From Bacteriovoracaceae bacterium (GTDB lineage Bacteria; Bdellovibrionota; Bacteriovoracia; Bacteriovoracales; Bacteriovoracaceae), in assembly GCA_025210745.1 (NCBI GenBank), contig JAOARC010000010.1:1-64000 (forward strand): a stretch of 64,000 nucleotides of DNA. Reading direction: 5' to 3'. Positions 26,366 through 34,288 of the stretch are shown piece by piece; the stretch's first letter is position 1, and every line of letters starts with the position of its first letter. The translations under genes and the position numbers were made by a program. Below the pieces are notes generated by a model. The model worked only from the letters and a program-made list of their open reading frames with translations. It was not told where the DNA came from and made no database searches.

Positions 26366-26998
26366 TTTCTTTATAGAGTAATTTAGATCTTCTTTTATAT
26401 CTGCGTATCTACTATTTTTAACCATCTTATAAATAGGTTTTAATGCTTTTTTATAATCTAAGTCAGCAACAACTCGAATGGCTTTATTAATAATTACAGA
26501 TCTTTTCTTTATCCCGTTTTCTTTGTGATAGTTTTTCTTATCATAAAGCATTGACCAAACCTTTGGAGCAAGAGACTTTATTTTTAACTTTCTAATTGAT
26601 TCTAGAACCTCATTTCTAATCAATAATGATTTATCAGTAATAAGTTTTCTGTAAAAGAACTCATCTTTATATTGCATATTAGTTAGGACTTTTAAACTTG
26701 CAAGTCTCATCATCCAATTAGGATGTTTATTAAACTTTGAAATAAAATGAGCACTTTTATCTCCCATAATTGTACCTAAAAGAAAAGTCGCTCTCCATCT
26801 ATTTTGAATTGGAAACTTGTTATTTCTCATGACATACATTAAAGATTTAATACTAGAATAGCCTTGATCTTTTATCTTTTGTTTTAAGGCAATATAGCCA
26901 GACTGAGAAAGAGACTTAGACATTTTACTAGTAATGTAGCTATCATTGCTTGCAAAAGCTAATTGAACAAAAAACAATGAACACAAAATAAGTTTCAT
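26351..26998 (-). CDS. Exported HEAT-repeat-like protein
   Basis: 215 residues. Signal peptide (LCSLFFVQLAFA), then repeated helical pairs: RWRATFLLGTIMG, WMMRLASLKVLTN, LLIRNEVLESIRKL and AIRVVADLDYKKA, typical of HEAT/Armadillo repeats. Probably a periplasmic adaptor. It lies 3 bases after the coiled-coil gene. Function unknown. Confidence 0.7.
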   Translation of the reverse strand: MKLILCSLFFVQLAFASNDSYITSKMSKSLSQSGYIALKQKIKDQGYSSIKSLMYVMRNNKFPIQNRWRATFLLGTIMGDKSAHFISKFNKHPNWMMRLASLKVLTNMQYKDEFFYRKLITDKSLLIRNEVLESIRKLKIKSLAPKVWSMLYDKKNYHKENGIKKRSVIINKAIRVVADLDYKKALKPIYKMVKNSRYADIKEDLNYSIKKLKRL

Positions 26999-27001
26999 AA
27001 T

Positions 27002-27961
27002 TTATCCTAACATTTTCTCAAATTCACTTAATAAGTCCTCTGCAGACTTATCTTCTTGCTCATCCTGAACATCTTCTTGTTCCTGTTCAGCAACAGCAAC
27101 TTCTTCTTCCTGGTTCTGTTCAACTTCTTCTGTATCTGCTTTTTCTTCAGAGACAGACTCTTGTTCATTATCATCACTAGAATTTTCTTCTTCGCTTAAG
27201 ATAGCTCCTTCAAAAGCTTTTTCAATCTCTTCATCTGAAACTTCTTCTTCAGTAGCTAAACTTTCCTCATTTTCAGATGATAATGTAGACCCATCAAGAG
27301 CTGCTCTAAGTTGAGCATTTTCTTCTTGAAGTCTTTTCATATTAGCAATATCACCAGATATTACTTCATATTCTTTTAGTTGCTCTTTAAGAGCTTCTAT
27401 TTCTTTTTCTAAATCTGATATTTTATTTTCATATTCACTTGTATCAATATCCGCTTCTTGTGCTACAACTTCAGGCTCTCTTGCTTCTAATTCAGCAATT
27501 CTAGCTTCTAGCTCACTTATAAGATCATCTTTATTTCTTAACAATCCAGCATTTTCAGCATTAAGGTCTTCAAGCTGTTTAACAACTTCTTTTTTCTCGG
27601 CCAACAAAGATTCAAGACTTGCAATTTTTGCATTTAGAGTTGAAACCTCTACATCTGAAATCCCGACCTGACTTCCTCCTGGAAGATCAGCAAGAGGCAT
27701 AACAGAAGGAACTGAAGATGTATCAACATCAAGTCCTCCTCCTCTAAACAAAGAGGATTTTAATGATGTTGAGTTTTGAATAATTGAATCTAAATAACTT
27801 TGAACAACATTGGCTGGAATTTGATGCTTTAGTAATTTATATTTCTTTCGATTATATAACCATAGCCATATAAACATAGAGATCACACAAATAATCATTC
27901 CAATTAAGAAAATATTTACTTGTGTAGAGTACTTATCAATATAATTTAAAATTGAGTTCAA
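27002..27961 (-). CDS. Membrane-anchored acidic coiled-coil protein
   Basis: 319 residues from a TTG start at 27961, supported by GGAGG 8 bases upstream and the absence of a nearby ATG. One membrane helix (about 17-36, IFLIGMIICVISMFIWLWLY), a linker, a long coiled coil (about 105-225, Leu/Glu heptads), then a very acidic Glu-rich tail (about 225-310) and a short C-terminal helix (DLLSEFEKMLG). The topology suggests a cytoplasmic coil on the inner membrane. No named family. Two-gene unit with the HEAT protein. Confidence 0.75.
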   Translation of the reverse strand: MNSILNYIDKYSTQVNIFLIGMIICVISMFIWLWLYNRKKYKLLKHQIPANVVQSYLDSIIQNSTSLKSSLFRGGGLDVDTSSVPSVMPLADLPGGSQVGISDVEVSTLNAKIASLESLLAEKKEVVKQLEDLNAENAGLLRNKDDLISELEARIAELEAREPEVVAQEADIDTSEYENKISDLEKEIEALKEQLKEYEVISGDIANMKRLQEENAQLRAALDGSTLSSENEESLATEEEVSDEEIEKAFEGAILSEEENSSDDNEQESVSEEKADTEEVEQNQEEEVAVAEQEQEDVQDEQEDKSAEDLLSEFEKMLG

Positions 27962-27982
27962 AACGATCCCTCCGTGGATACA

Positions 27983-28034
27983 ATATACCTATAATTATAA
28001 GCAGTTATAGAATTTCAGTCAATAATAGGTATAT
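27983..28034. repeat. 10-base inverted repeat upstream of the coiled-coil gene
   Basis: ATATACCTAT (27983-27992) and ATAGGTATAT (28025-28034), perfect, 32 bases apart. It lies between the suhB-like stop and the coiled-coil start. Could be an operator pair or a weak hairpin. Confidence 0.4.
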
Positions 28035-28046
28035 ATTATTAGAGGC

Positions 28047-28895
28047 CTATACTTGATTAATCTTACCAAGAATTTTTTTATGAAGATTTTCACTTGCAGC
28101 AAGTACTGATTCTGAATAAATACAAAAAGTCTTACCATTAAAGTCTGTTAATTTTGCTCCCGCCTCTTTACATATAATCAAAGCAGCTGCCGTATCCCAA
28201 GGTTTTAGACCCTTTTCCCAGTAACCATCAAAATTTCCTTTGGCCACATAACAAAGCTCTATAGCGGCACTTCCTAATCTTCTTACAGCTCTTGCACCAA
28301 TAATACTTTTTTTGAATGAATCAATCTGACTTTCAAATTTATTTTTCTTTTCATAATTTGGAGACGGAGAAAAAATACATTCATTCATTTCTTTATCTGA
28401 GCTACTTACTTTTAAAAGATATTTCTTTAATGGGTTTACTCTAAAATCAACAAAAAATGCTCCTAATTCTAGAGCTGCAAAAAAAGACTCTCCACTAAGG
28501 GGATTATATACAATTCCGCAAATGGGCTCACCTTTTTTTACTAGAGCAATTGAAATGGCATAAATAGGAATCCCATTTACAAAATTATTTGTTCCATCTA
28601 ATGGATCAATAACCCAACAATACTCTTTTGATTTTAAAAACTTTTCCATCCCAGCAAAATCATCACATGACTCTTCTGCTAAAAAATCGGCTTTCTCAAA
28701 GCGGTTTTTTAAAGACGCAATAATAAAGTCTTCTGATTCGCTATCTGCTTTAGTTGCTATTCCCTGAGCTCCTTTATTATTAACAATAAGCTCATGTCTT
28801 TTCTTTTGATATTTTAGTAAGATCTCTCCAGCTTCAAATGCAATATCTTGAAGCCCCTGTATAACATCCTGCAAGTTTTCAAATTTATAAGTCAT
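28047..28895 (-). CDS. Inositol monophosphatase family protein
   Basis: 282 residues. Metal-binding motifs of the family: EES (about residues 78-80), WVIDPLDGTNNFVNGIP and the C-terminal WDTAAALIICKEAGAKLTD. It should dephosphorylate inositol phosphate or a related substrate (SuhB-like) with magnesium; a role on PAP (CysQ) cannot be excluded. Overlaps yacG by 11 bases. Confidence 0.9.
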   Translation of the reverse strand: MTYKFENLQDVIQGLQDIAFEAGEILLKYQKKRHELIVNNKGAQGIATKADSESEDFIIASLKNRFEKADFLAEESCDDFAGMEKFLKSKEYCWVIDPLDGTNNFVNGIPIYAISIALVKKGEPICGIVYNPLSGESFFAALELGAFFVDFRVNPLKKYLLKVSSSDKEMNECIFSPSPNYEKKNKFESQIDSFKKSIIGARAVRRLGSAAIELCYVAKGNFDGYWEKGLKPWDTAAALIICKEAGAKLTDFNGKTFCIYSESVLAASENLHKKILGKINQV

Positions 28896-29091
28896 AATTA
28901 AGCTTTGCTATTTTTTCAGGGTCTTCAACATAAACAGTCCCATTAGTTCCTTCTACAGTATAAGTTTCTTCAAACCAGCGACCTAAATCAATCATTTTAC
29001 ATTTTTCACTACAAAATGGTCTCATCTGACTTGTGTAATATTTAAATGTTCTTTTACAAGTTGGGCAATCAACCTTTAATTCTTTATCCAT
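28885..29091 (-). CDS. yacG: YacG zinc-binding protein (DNA gyrase inhibitor family)
   Basis: 68 residues. Four-Cys zinc site: CPTC near the start and FCSEKCK after a 15-residue gap, followed by the family signature DLGRWFEETY. E. coli YacG binds GyrB and blocks DNA binding. It sits between an aminotransferase gene and an inositol-phosphatase gene; the order is not obviously functional. Confidence 0.9.
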   Translation of the reverse strand: MDKELKVDCPTCKRTFKYYTSQMRPFCSEKCKMIDLGRWFEETYTVEGTNGTVYVEDPEKIAKLNYDL

Positions 29092-29093
29092 AT

Positions 29094-29810
29094 TTATAAT
29101 ATACTCTCTATATGCTCATTTTTAAATACAAAATTTTCTATCATAAATACACTAACAAGACCTTCAATGCTATTTATAAGATAACAATCTGTATACGAAG
29201 ATAAGTCTCTTATATCAATATCCCCTTCTTTAATCTTTTGCTTATCAAGCATTTTCTTTATCGAAGAGCCAAAGTATATTTTCAGTTTAGGAGTTACAAA
29301 GGATCCATCATTTTTTCTAAAAATAAAATTACTTGTACTTGATTCCAGAATCTTTTCATTACTAGTATAGCAAATATCATCAAAGCCATCTTTTATAGCA
29401 CATCTTTTAAGATAAAATGATTGAGCATAATTAGAAGTTTTAAAACTTTCCATCATACTATTTGTATTATATTCAAAAGTTTTAAGCTTTAATTCTTTTC
29501 TGATATGAGTTGGTAATTTTAAGCAAATAAATGAAAACTCTAAATCTGATTCATCATACTTACTAACGAAAACTTGCTCTCTATTTTTTGGAAAAATATT
29601 TACTCTTAAACGACAATCATTAGAAAGATCAAAAGAATTTATCTTTGCTAGAATTGATTTTTCTAGATTATTAATACTATTTAACATGAAGTATTCTTTT
29701 GCTGAACGAATAAACCTCTTAAAAATAAACTCAAAGTCTTCAAAAGAGCCATTTTTAACTTTAAAAGTAGAAAATATCACTTCGCCGTAAAGCATTGCAG
29801 TTTCGTTCAT
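29094..29810 (-). CDS. Class IV aminotransferase-like PLP protein
   Basis: 238 residues, slightly short for PabC/IlvE. YGEVIFSTFKVKNG is the family N-terminus; Lys in SFKTSNY fits the Schiff-base Lys; NEKILESSTSNFIF and TPKLKIYFGSS match the PLP-phosphate region. It could be 4-amino-4-deoxychorismate lyase, a branched-chain aminotransferase or a D-amino acid aminotransferase. The neighbouring divergent operon consumes ketoisovalerate, which would fit a branched-chain role, but the motifs are closer to PabC. Its message may be leaderless. Confidence 0.75.
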   Translation of the reverse strand: MNETAMLYGEVIFSTFKVKNGSFEDFEFIFKRFIRSAKEYFMLNSINNLEKSILAKINSFDLSNDCRLRVNIFPKNREQVFVSKYDESDLEFSFICLKLPTHIRKELKLKTFEYNTNSMMESFKTSNYAQSFYLKRCAIKDGFDDICYTSNEKILESSTSNFIFRKNDGSFVTPKLKIYFGSSIKKMLDKQKIKEGDIDIRDLSSYTDCYLINSIEGLVSVFMIENFVFKNEHIESIL

Positions 29811-29818
29811 ATAAACAA

Positions 29819-29846
29819 TTTATATCATTGACATAAATAAGTACAA
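29819..29846 (-). promoter_or_regulatory. Promoter of the aminotransferase gene
   Basis: Minus strand: TTGTAC (29846-29841), 16-base spacer, TATAAA (29824-29819). The -10 box ends 8 bases before ATG 29810, so the transcript would start at or next to the start codon. Confidence 0.45.
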
Positions 29847-29857
29847 ATTTATATAAA
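29828..29857 (+). promoter_or_regulatory. Promoter of the pantothenate/CoA operon
   Basis: TTGACA (29828-29833), 18-base spacer, TATAAA (29852-29857). The first ATG is at 29864, 6 bases beyond the -10 box, with no Shine-Dalgarno, implying a leaderless message. It interleaves with the divergent promoter. Confidence 0.6.
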
Positions 29858-29863
29858 TTATCT

Positions 29864-30763
29864 ATGAACAATATTGCAATCATAGGCTTTGGAAGCCAAG
29901 CAAAAGCATGGGCCTTAAATTTAAGAGACTCAAATCAGGAATTCTCAATTGGTCTTAGATCAGAATCATCATCGTTTAAAAAAGCTAATGAATTAGGCTT
30001 TAAAACTTTTGATTATCAAAAAGCTAGTTGTAATTTTTCAACATTCGTCATCTTAACTCCCGATCATACTCACAATGACATTATAAAAGAAATTTTAAAA
30101 CAAAATAAAGATGCTCATTTTATATTGGCCCATGGTTTTAGTTATAGTTTTGATGGTCTAAAAGAACTTGCGCCATCAGAACAATTTTCTCTATTAGCTC
30201 CAAAATCTATTGCTAGTGAATTAAGATATAATTATGAAACAAAAGCTGGGATAGCAGCTGTAATCCAATCAAAGGATATTAACTCTATTAAAGAGTTAGG
30301 CGAAAAAATAGGCGTAACGAGTTTTCATGAAAGCTCTTTTAAAGAAGAAACTATTGCAGATTTATTTTCAGAACAATCTTTACTTTGTTCCGTACTACCC
30401 TATGCCGCAAAATTATCATTTGAAAAATTAATAGAAAAAGGCATTAATGAACAAATTGCTTATCTTGAATGCTGGCATGAAATAAAGCTTATCGCCAATG
30501 CGATGGTTGAAAAGGGTCCTTATGAATTTTTCAATCTTATAAGTCCTAATGCGTTAATTGGTGGAATAAAAGGAAAAGAAATTCTGTTTAATCAAGTCTA
30601 CCAAGATGGACTTGAAAAGATTTTTAACGAAGTTGACTCTCAAGAATTTATAAATACCTGTAATTTAAACAATTTTGTAAAGGTTAAAGAAAAAACTTTA
30701 AAAGAGTGGAAAAACCACCCTATTAACAGTATGCACAAAGCTGTAAAAAATAAATTATATTAA
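29864..30763 (+). CDS. Ketol-acid reductoisomerase-like protein, probable ketopantoate reductase
   Basis: 299 residues. Rossmann N-terminus (IAIIGFGSQAKAWALNLRDS) and a KARI knotted C-terminal domain. Metal and substrate residues of class I KARI are all present with the family spacing: Asp166, Glu170 (DLFSEQ), Glu202, Glu206 (ECWHE) and Ser227. The APKGPGH segment, however, is changed to APKSIAS. It lies upstream of panB in a CoA operon lacking panE. IlvC of enterobacteria can reduce ketopantoate, so this protein probably does that job. Shorter than IlvC (about 330). Confidence 0.75.
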   Translation: MNNIAIIGFGSQAKAWALNLRDSNQEFSIGLRSESSSFKKANELGFKTFDYQKASCNFSTFVILTPDHTHNDIIKEILKQNKDAHFILAHGFSYSFDGLKELAPSEQFSLLAPKSIASELRYNYETKAGIAAVIQSKDINSIKELGEKIGVTSFHESSFKEETIADLFSEQSLLCSVLPYAAKLSFEKLIEKGINEQIAYLECWHEIKLIANAMVEKGPYEFFNLISPNALIGGIKGKEILFNQVYQDGLEKIFNEVDSQEFINTCNLNNFVKVKEKTLKEWKNHPINSMHKAVKNKLY

Positions 30764-30793
30764 CTTACAACTCATTGATTCTACTAGGAGCTC

Positions 30794-30853
30794 ATGATAC
30801 TAACGCTCTATGAAAAAACATACAACAAGATCTATTCGCGCCATAAAAGGTAA
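30794..30853 (+). other. Possible 19-codon upstream ORF overlapping the panB start
   Basis: ATG 30794, preceded by AGGAG at 30786-30790, opens a 19-codon frame that passes through the panB ATG (30810) in another frame and stops at 30853. panB itself has no evident ribosome-binding site. It may be accidental, or it may couple panB translation. Confidence 0.25.
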
Positions 30854-31580
30854 AGAGCAAAATCTTAATATGCTTACTTGTTATGATTACCAAACGGCAA
30901 AGTTACTAGATTCTACATCACTAGATATGATTCTTGTTGGAGATAGTGTTGGAAACGTTATTCTTGGTTATGAAACAACAGTTGAAGTAACTCTTAATGA
31001 TATGATTACTTTTTCTAGTGCTGTTAAAAGAGGTGCTCAGAATAAATTTGTTATCGCAGATCTTCCTTTTGGAACATACGCAACTGTAGATAGTGGCCTA
31101 AAAAATGCGATTGAACTTTTTCAAAAATCAAAAGTTGAAGCGGTAAAACTCGAGGGTGCTTTTGATACAAATCTTGAACTTATAAAAAAACTTACTCAAA
31201 CTGGAATTCCAGTCGTTGGACATATCGGTCTTACACCTCAATCAGTACATGAACAAGGTGGATACTACACTCATGGAAAAAATGAGCAAAGTGCAAAAAG
31301 ACTTATTGATGAAGCTAAAGCTTTAGAAGAAGCAGGAGTTTTTTGTCTTGTCTTAGAATGCGTTACTCCAGCAGTCGCTACACTAATTACAGAGTCTATA
31401 AATATTCCAACGATAGGAATCGGATCAGGAATTCAAACGGATGGACAAGTTTTAGTAATCAATGATCTTTTAAAAATGGGATCAGACTACCCACCAAGCT
31501 TTTGTACACCAATTGCTGATCTATACGACTTAAAAAAATCACTCATCAGTGGATACCTAGATGGATCAGTCTCTCACTAA
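30810..31580 (+). CDS. panB: 3-methyl-2-oxobutanoate hydroxymethyltransferase
   Basis: 256 residues, normal length. Markers: LNMLTCYDYQTAKLLD at the start, ILVGDSVGNVILGYETT (magnesium-binding Asp), VKLEGAFD and GHIGLTPQSVHEQGGY, FCLVLECV (catalytic Glu) and IGIGSG. It transfers a one-carbon unit from methylene-THF to ketoisovalerate to give ketopantoate, the substrate of the preceding KARI-like protein. Its end overlaps coaX by 20 bases. Confidence 0.97.
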   Translation: MKKHTTRSIRAIKGKEQNLNMLTCYDYQTAKLLDSTSLDMILVGDSVGNVILGYETTVEVTLNDMITFSSAVKRGAQNKFVIADLPFGTYATVDSGLKNAIELFQKSKVEAVKLEGAFDTNLELIKKLTQTGIPVVGHIGLTPQSVHEQGGYYTHGKNEQSAKRLIDEAKALEEAGVFCLVLECVTPAVATLITESINIPTIGIGSGIQTDGQVLVINDLLKMGSDYPPSFCTPIADLYDLKKSLISGYLDGSVSH

Positions 31581-32268
31581 TATTATTAGCATTGATATTG
31601 GAAATACTAATAAAAAGGCATATTTGTTTAAAAATGAACAAGAGCCTAAGGCTTTTAATCTAGATGAATTAAATTCTTTTGCTAAAAGTGAAGATCTAAA
31701 TACAGAAAACACAAAAACGATTATTTCTAATGTGACTTTAAATAATCAAAAAGACTTAATTAATCCCTACGATATTTCAAAGTACTTAAAAGATAATAGT
31801 TTCTTTGACTTAAATCTATCTTATTCAAAGACTATTGGTATTGATAGAGTGCTCGCATCTTTTTTTGTGTCAAAAAAACAAGATAAAGCGATTGTTATTG
31901 ATACTGGATCTTTTACAACTGTCGATATCATTGAAAATAATAATCTAAAAGCAGGACCAATATTGCCAGGACTAGAGCTTTTAACTCATACCTATAAGAA
32001 GTCACAAGTATTAGGTTCATATGAACTGGAAGCTAGTAATAACAAAATAAACGACTCTCAAAGCTCTCTTAATAAGGGCCTTTACTTAAGTTATATTGCT
32101 CCTATTTTAAAATATATTGAAAATTATAAACAATACCCTGTTTTTCTAACAGGTGGAGCAAGTGAGCTTCTTAAAGAGCTTTTATCAAAGGAAAGTGACT
32201 TTTGTATACAAAAAGAGCCTCTTTTGATACATAAATCACTAGAATTAATAGCTAGGAATTATCTGTAA
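31561..32268 (+). CDS. coaX: Type III pantothenate kinase
   Basis: 235 residues. ASKHA-fold motifs: IISIDIGNTNKKAYLF (phosphate 1), TIGIDRVLASFF and VIDTGSFTTVDIIE (phosphate 2), followed by AGPILPGLELL and FLTGGAS (adenosine). Type III kinases need a monovalent cation and are not inhibited by CoA. First step from pantothenate to CoA. Overlaps panB, and its stop shares TAATG with coaBC. Confidence 0.93.
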   Translation: MDQSLTNIISIDIGNTNKKAYLFKNEQEPKAFNLDELNSFAKSEDLNTENTKTIISNVTLNNQKDLINPYDISKYLKDNSFFDLNLSYSKTIGIDRVLASFFVSKKQDKAIVIDTGSFTTVDIIENNNLKAGPILPGLELLTHTYKKSQVLGSYELEASNNKINDSQSSLNKGLYLSYIAPILKYIENYKQYPVFLTGGASELLKELLSKESDFCIQKEPLLIHKSLELIARNYL

Positions 32269-33461
32269 TGAATATCATACTTGGAGTTTGTGGATCTATA
32301 AGTGCTTATAAATCTTATGAGCTTCTTAGGCTTTATATTAAAAACGGACACGATGTAAAAGTCATCTTAACTAAAGGTGCTAATGAATTTGTTCATCTAA
32401 ATGTTTTTAAATATCTTGGAGCAAAAAAAGTTTATAACTTTAATGATGATTTTAATCACCAAGAAGATTCAAGTGTACTTCATATTGATTTAAAGAACTG
32501 GGCTGATAAAATTGTCATCGCCCCTGCTTCAGCTAATACAATTGCAAAAATAGCAGCTGGAGTTAGTGATGATCTTTTAACAAGTGTCATTCTAGCAAAT
32601 ACTAATCCTATTTATTTATACCCTGCTATGAATACAAAGATGTTAGAGAACTCTCTTACAAAAAGAAATCTTGAACATATAAGTAATCAAGAAAATATAA
32701 ATGTATTTGATACTCAAAGTGGAGTTTTAGCATGTGGTGATATTGGAGCTGGAAAGTTATTAGATATTGAAAATATCTTTTATAGCTCTATTTATACAAA
32801 TCAAAATATAAGCCCTAAAAATATTTTAATCACAACGGGTGCAACAAGATCATATCTTGATCCAGTAAGATATCTTACCAATCCATCTAGTGGAAAAACA
32901 GGTATTGAACTAGCAAAATCATATCTATTAAAAGGACATAAAGTTACCCTTATATGTGGACATGAAATGTTTAAGCAAACTGAAAGTTTTTCTAAGATTA
33001 GAGGATTAAAAATCATTCATACTCAAACTAACGAGCAAATGTTTAATGCTGTTTCAATGAACTTTGATAATAGTGATATTTATATCTCTGCTGCAGCAAT
33101 TGGAGATATAAAATTTAATTTAAATGATAATAAAATCAAAAAAGATGATTTTACTGGAAAGATTGAATTTTCTAAAGATACTGATATTTTAAAAACAATA
33201 TCTAAGCAAAAGAAACATCAAAAAATAATTGGTTTTGCAGCAGAAACAAATATTGATGAAGATAAGCTTATTCAAAAGATGAAATCAAAGAACCTCGATT
33301 TATTAATTGGAAACCCTGTAAACTCAGGAGCAACTGATAAGCAAACAGGATTTGGACAAGATGAAAACACGTATTTTTTCATTGATAATAAATCAAAAGT
33401 TAATAGCTACAAACTACATAAATCGACATTAGCTGATATGATTAGAGATTGGAATTTTTAA
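32268..33461 (+). CDS. coaBC: Bifunctional phosphopantothenoylcysteine decarboxylase/synthetase
   Basis: 397 residues. N-terminal flavoprotein CoaC domain (LGVCGSISAYKSYELLRL, catalytic His in VLHIDL region, PAMNTKM and ACGDIGAGKL), then the CoaB synthetase domain (ITTGATRSYLDPVRYLTNPS from about residue 185; AAAIGD). It makes 4'-phosphopantetheine from phosphopantothenate and cysteine. Coupled on both sides by TAATG overlaps. Confidence 0.96.
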   Translation: MNIILGVCGSISAYKSYELLRLYIKNGHDVKVILTKGANEFVHLNVFKYLGAKKVYNFNDDFNHQEDSSVLHIDLKNWADKIVIAPASANTIAKIAAGVSDDLLTSVILANTNPIYLYPAMNTKMLENSLTKRNLEHISNQENINVFDTQSGVLACGDIGAGKLLDIENIFYSSIYTNQNISPKNILITTGATRSYLDPVRYLTNPSSGKTGIELAKSYLLKGHKVTLICGHEMFKQTESFSKIRGLKIIHTQTNEQMFNAVSMNFDNSDIYISAAAIGDIKFNLNDNKIKKDDFTGKIEFSKDTDILKTISKQKKHQKIIGFAAETNIDEDKLIQKMKSKNLDLLIGNPVNSGATDKQTGFGQDENTYFFIDNKSKVNSYKLHKSTLADMIRDWNF

Positions 33462-34288
33462 TGCTACAAGTTTTAGAAAATAATAAATCTCTTTTTTCTT
33501 TTTTAGAAGATCACAAAGATATTGGCTTTGTTCCTACTATGGGGAATCTTCACAGAGGACATCTTAATTTAGTAAAAGCTTCTTTAGAACAAAACGATAC
33601 GACAATAGTATCAATATATGTAAACCCTACTCAATTTGCACAAGGTGAAGACCTTGAAAAATATCCAAGAACACTAGAACAAGATATTAGTCAGATTACA
33701 GAGCTTTTAAATACCTACCCAGATAAACATATTGGTATCTATACTCCATCAAAAAAGGATATATATCCATCAGATATTTCTATCTACAATAAAGTAACTA
33801 AATATGAAAAAGAACTAGAAGGAATGCTTAGACCTACACATTTTTCAGGAGTAGTTGGAGTCGTTCATAGATTATTTGATCTTATCAAACCTTCAAAAGC
33901 TTATTTTGGAAAAAAAGACTATCAACAAATTGTCGTTGTAAAAAATATGGTTAATGAGCTTAATCTTGGTATAAAAATAGTTCCTATTGATATCGCAAGA
34001 GAAGATAATGGTCTTGCTTTAAGTAGCAGAAATGGATATCTAACAGATGAACAAAAAAGTGATGCCTTAAAGCTTAGACATACTCTTTTATCAGTAAAAG
34101 AGATTTTATTAAGTGATGGATTTGATGCAATTGATTACGATAGCTATAGTTTTTTAAACTATTTATCTATAAGAGATGCTAATACTTTTGAATTAGCAAA
34201 TAATAAAACTGAAAAAATTGTTATTCTTGGTAACTATACAATGAATGGCGTAAACTTACTTGATAATGTGGAAGTGGATATAAGATGA
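33461..34288 (+). CDS. panC: Pantothenate synthetase
   Basis: 275 residues from ATG 33461 (TAATG with coaBC; a TTG four codons earlier is rejected). FVPTMGNLHRGHLNLVKAS holds the ATP-binding HIGH-like motif; YVNPTQFAQGEDLEKYPRT binds pantoate; the KMSKS-like signal is GLALSSRNGYL. It ligates pantoate and beta-alanine. panD is not in the window, so beta-alanine may be scavenged or made elsewhere. Confidence 0.96.
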   Translation: MLQVLENNKSLFSFLEDHKDIGFVPTMGNLHRGHLNLVKASLEQNDTTIVSIYVNPTQFAQGEDLEKYPRTLEQDISQITELLNTYPDKHIGIYTPSKKDIYPSDISIYNKVTKYEKELEGMLRPTHFSGVVGVVHRLFDLIKPSKAYFGKKDYQQIVVVKNMVNELNLGIKIVPIDIAREDNGLALSSRNGYLTDEQKSDALKLRHTLLSVKEILLSDGFDAIDYDSYSFLNYLSIRDANTFELANNKTEKIVILGNYTMNGVNLLDNVEVDIR

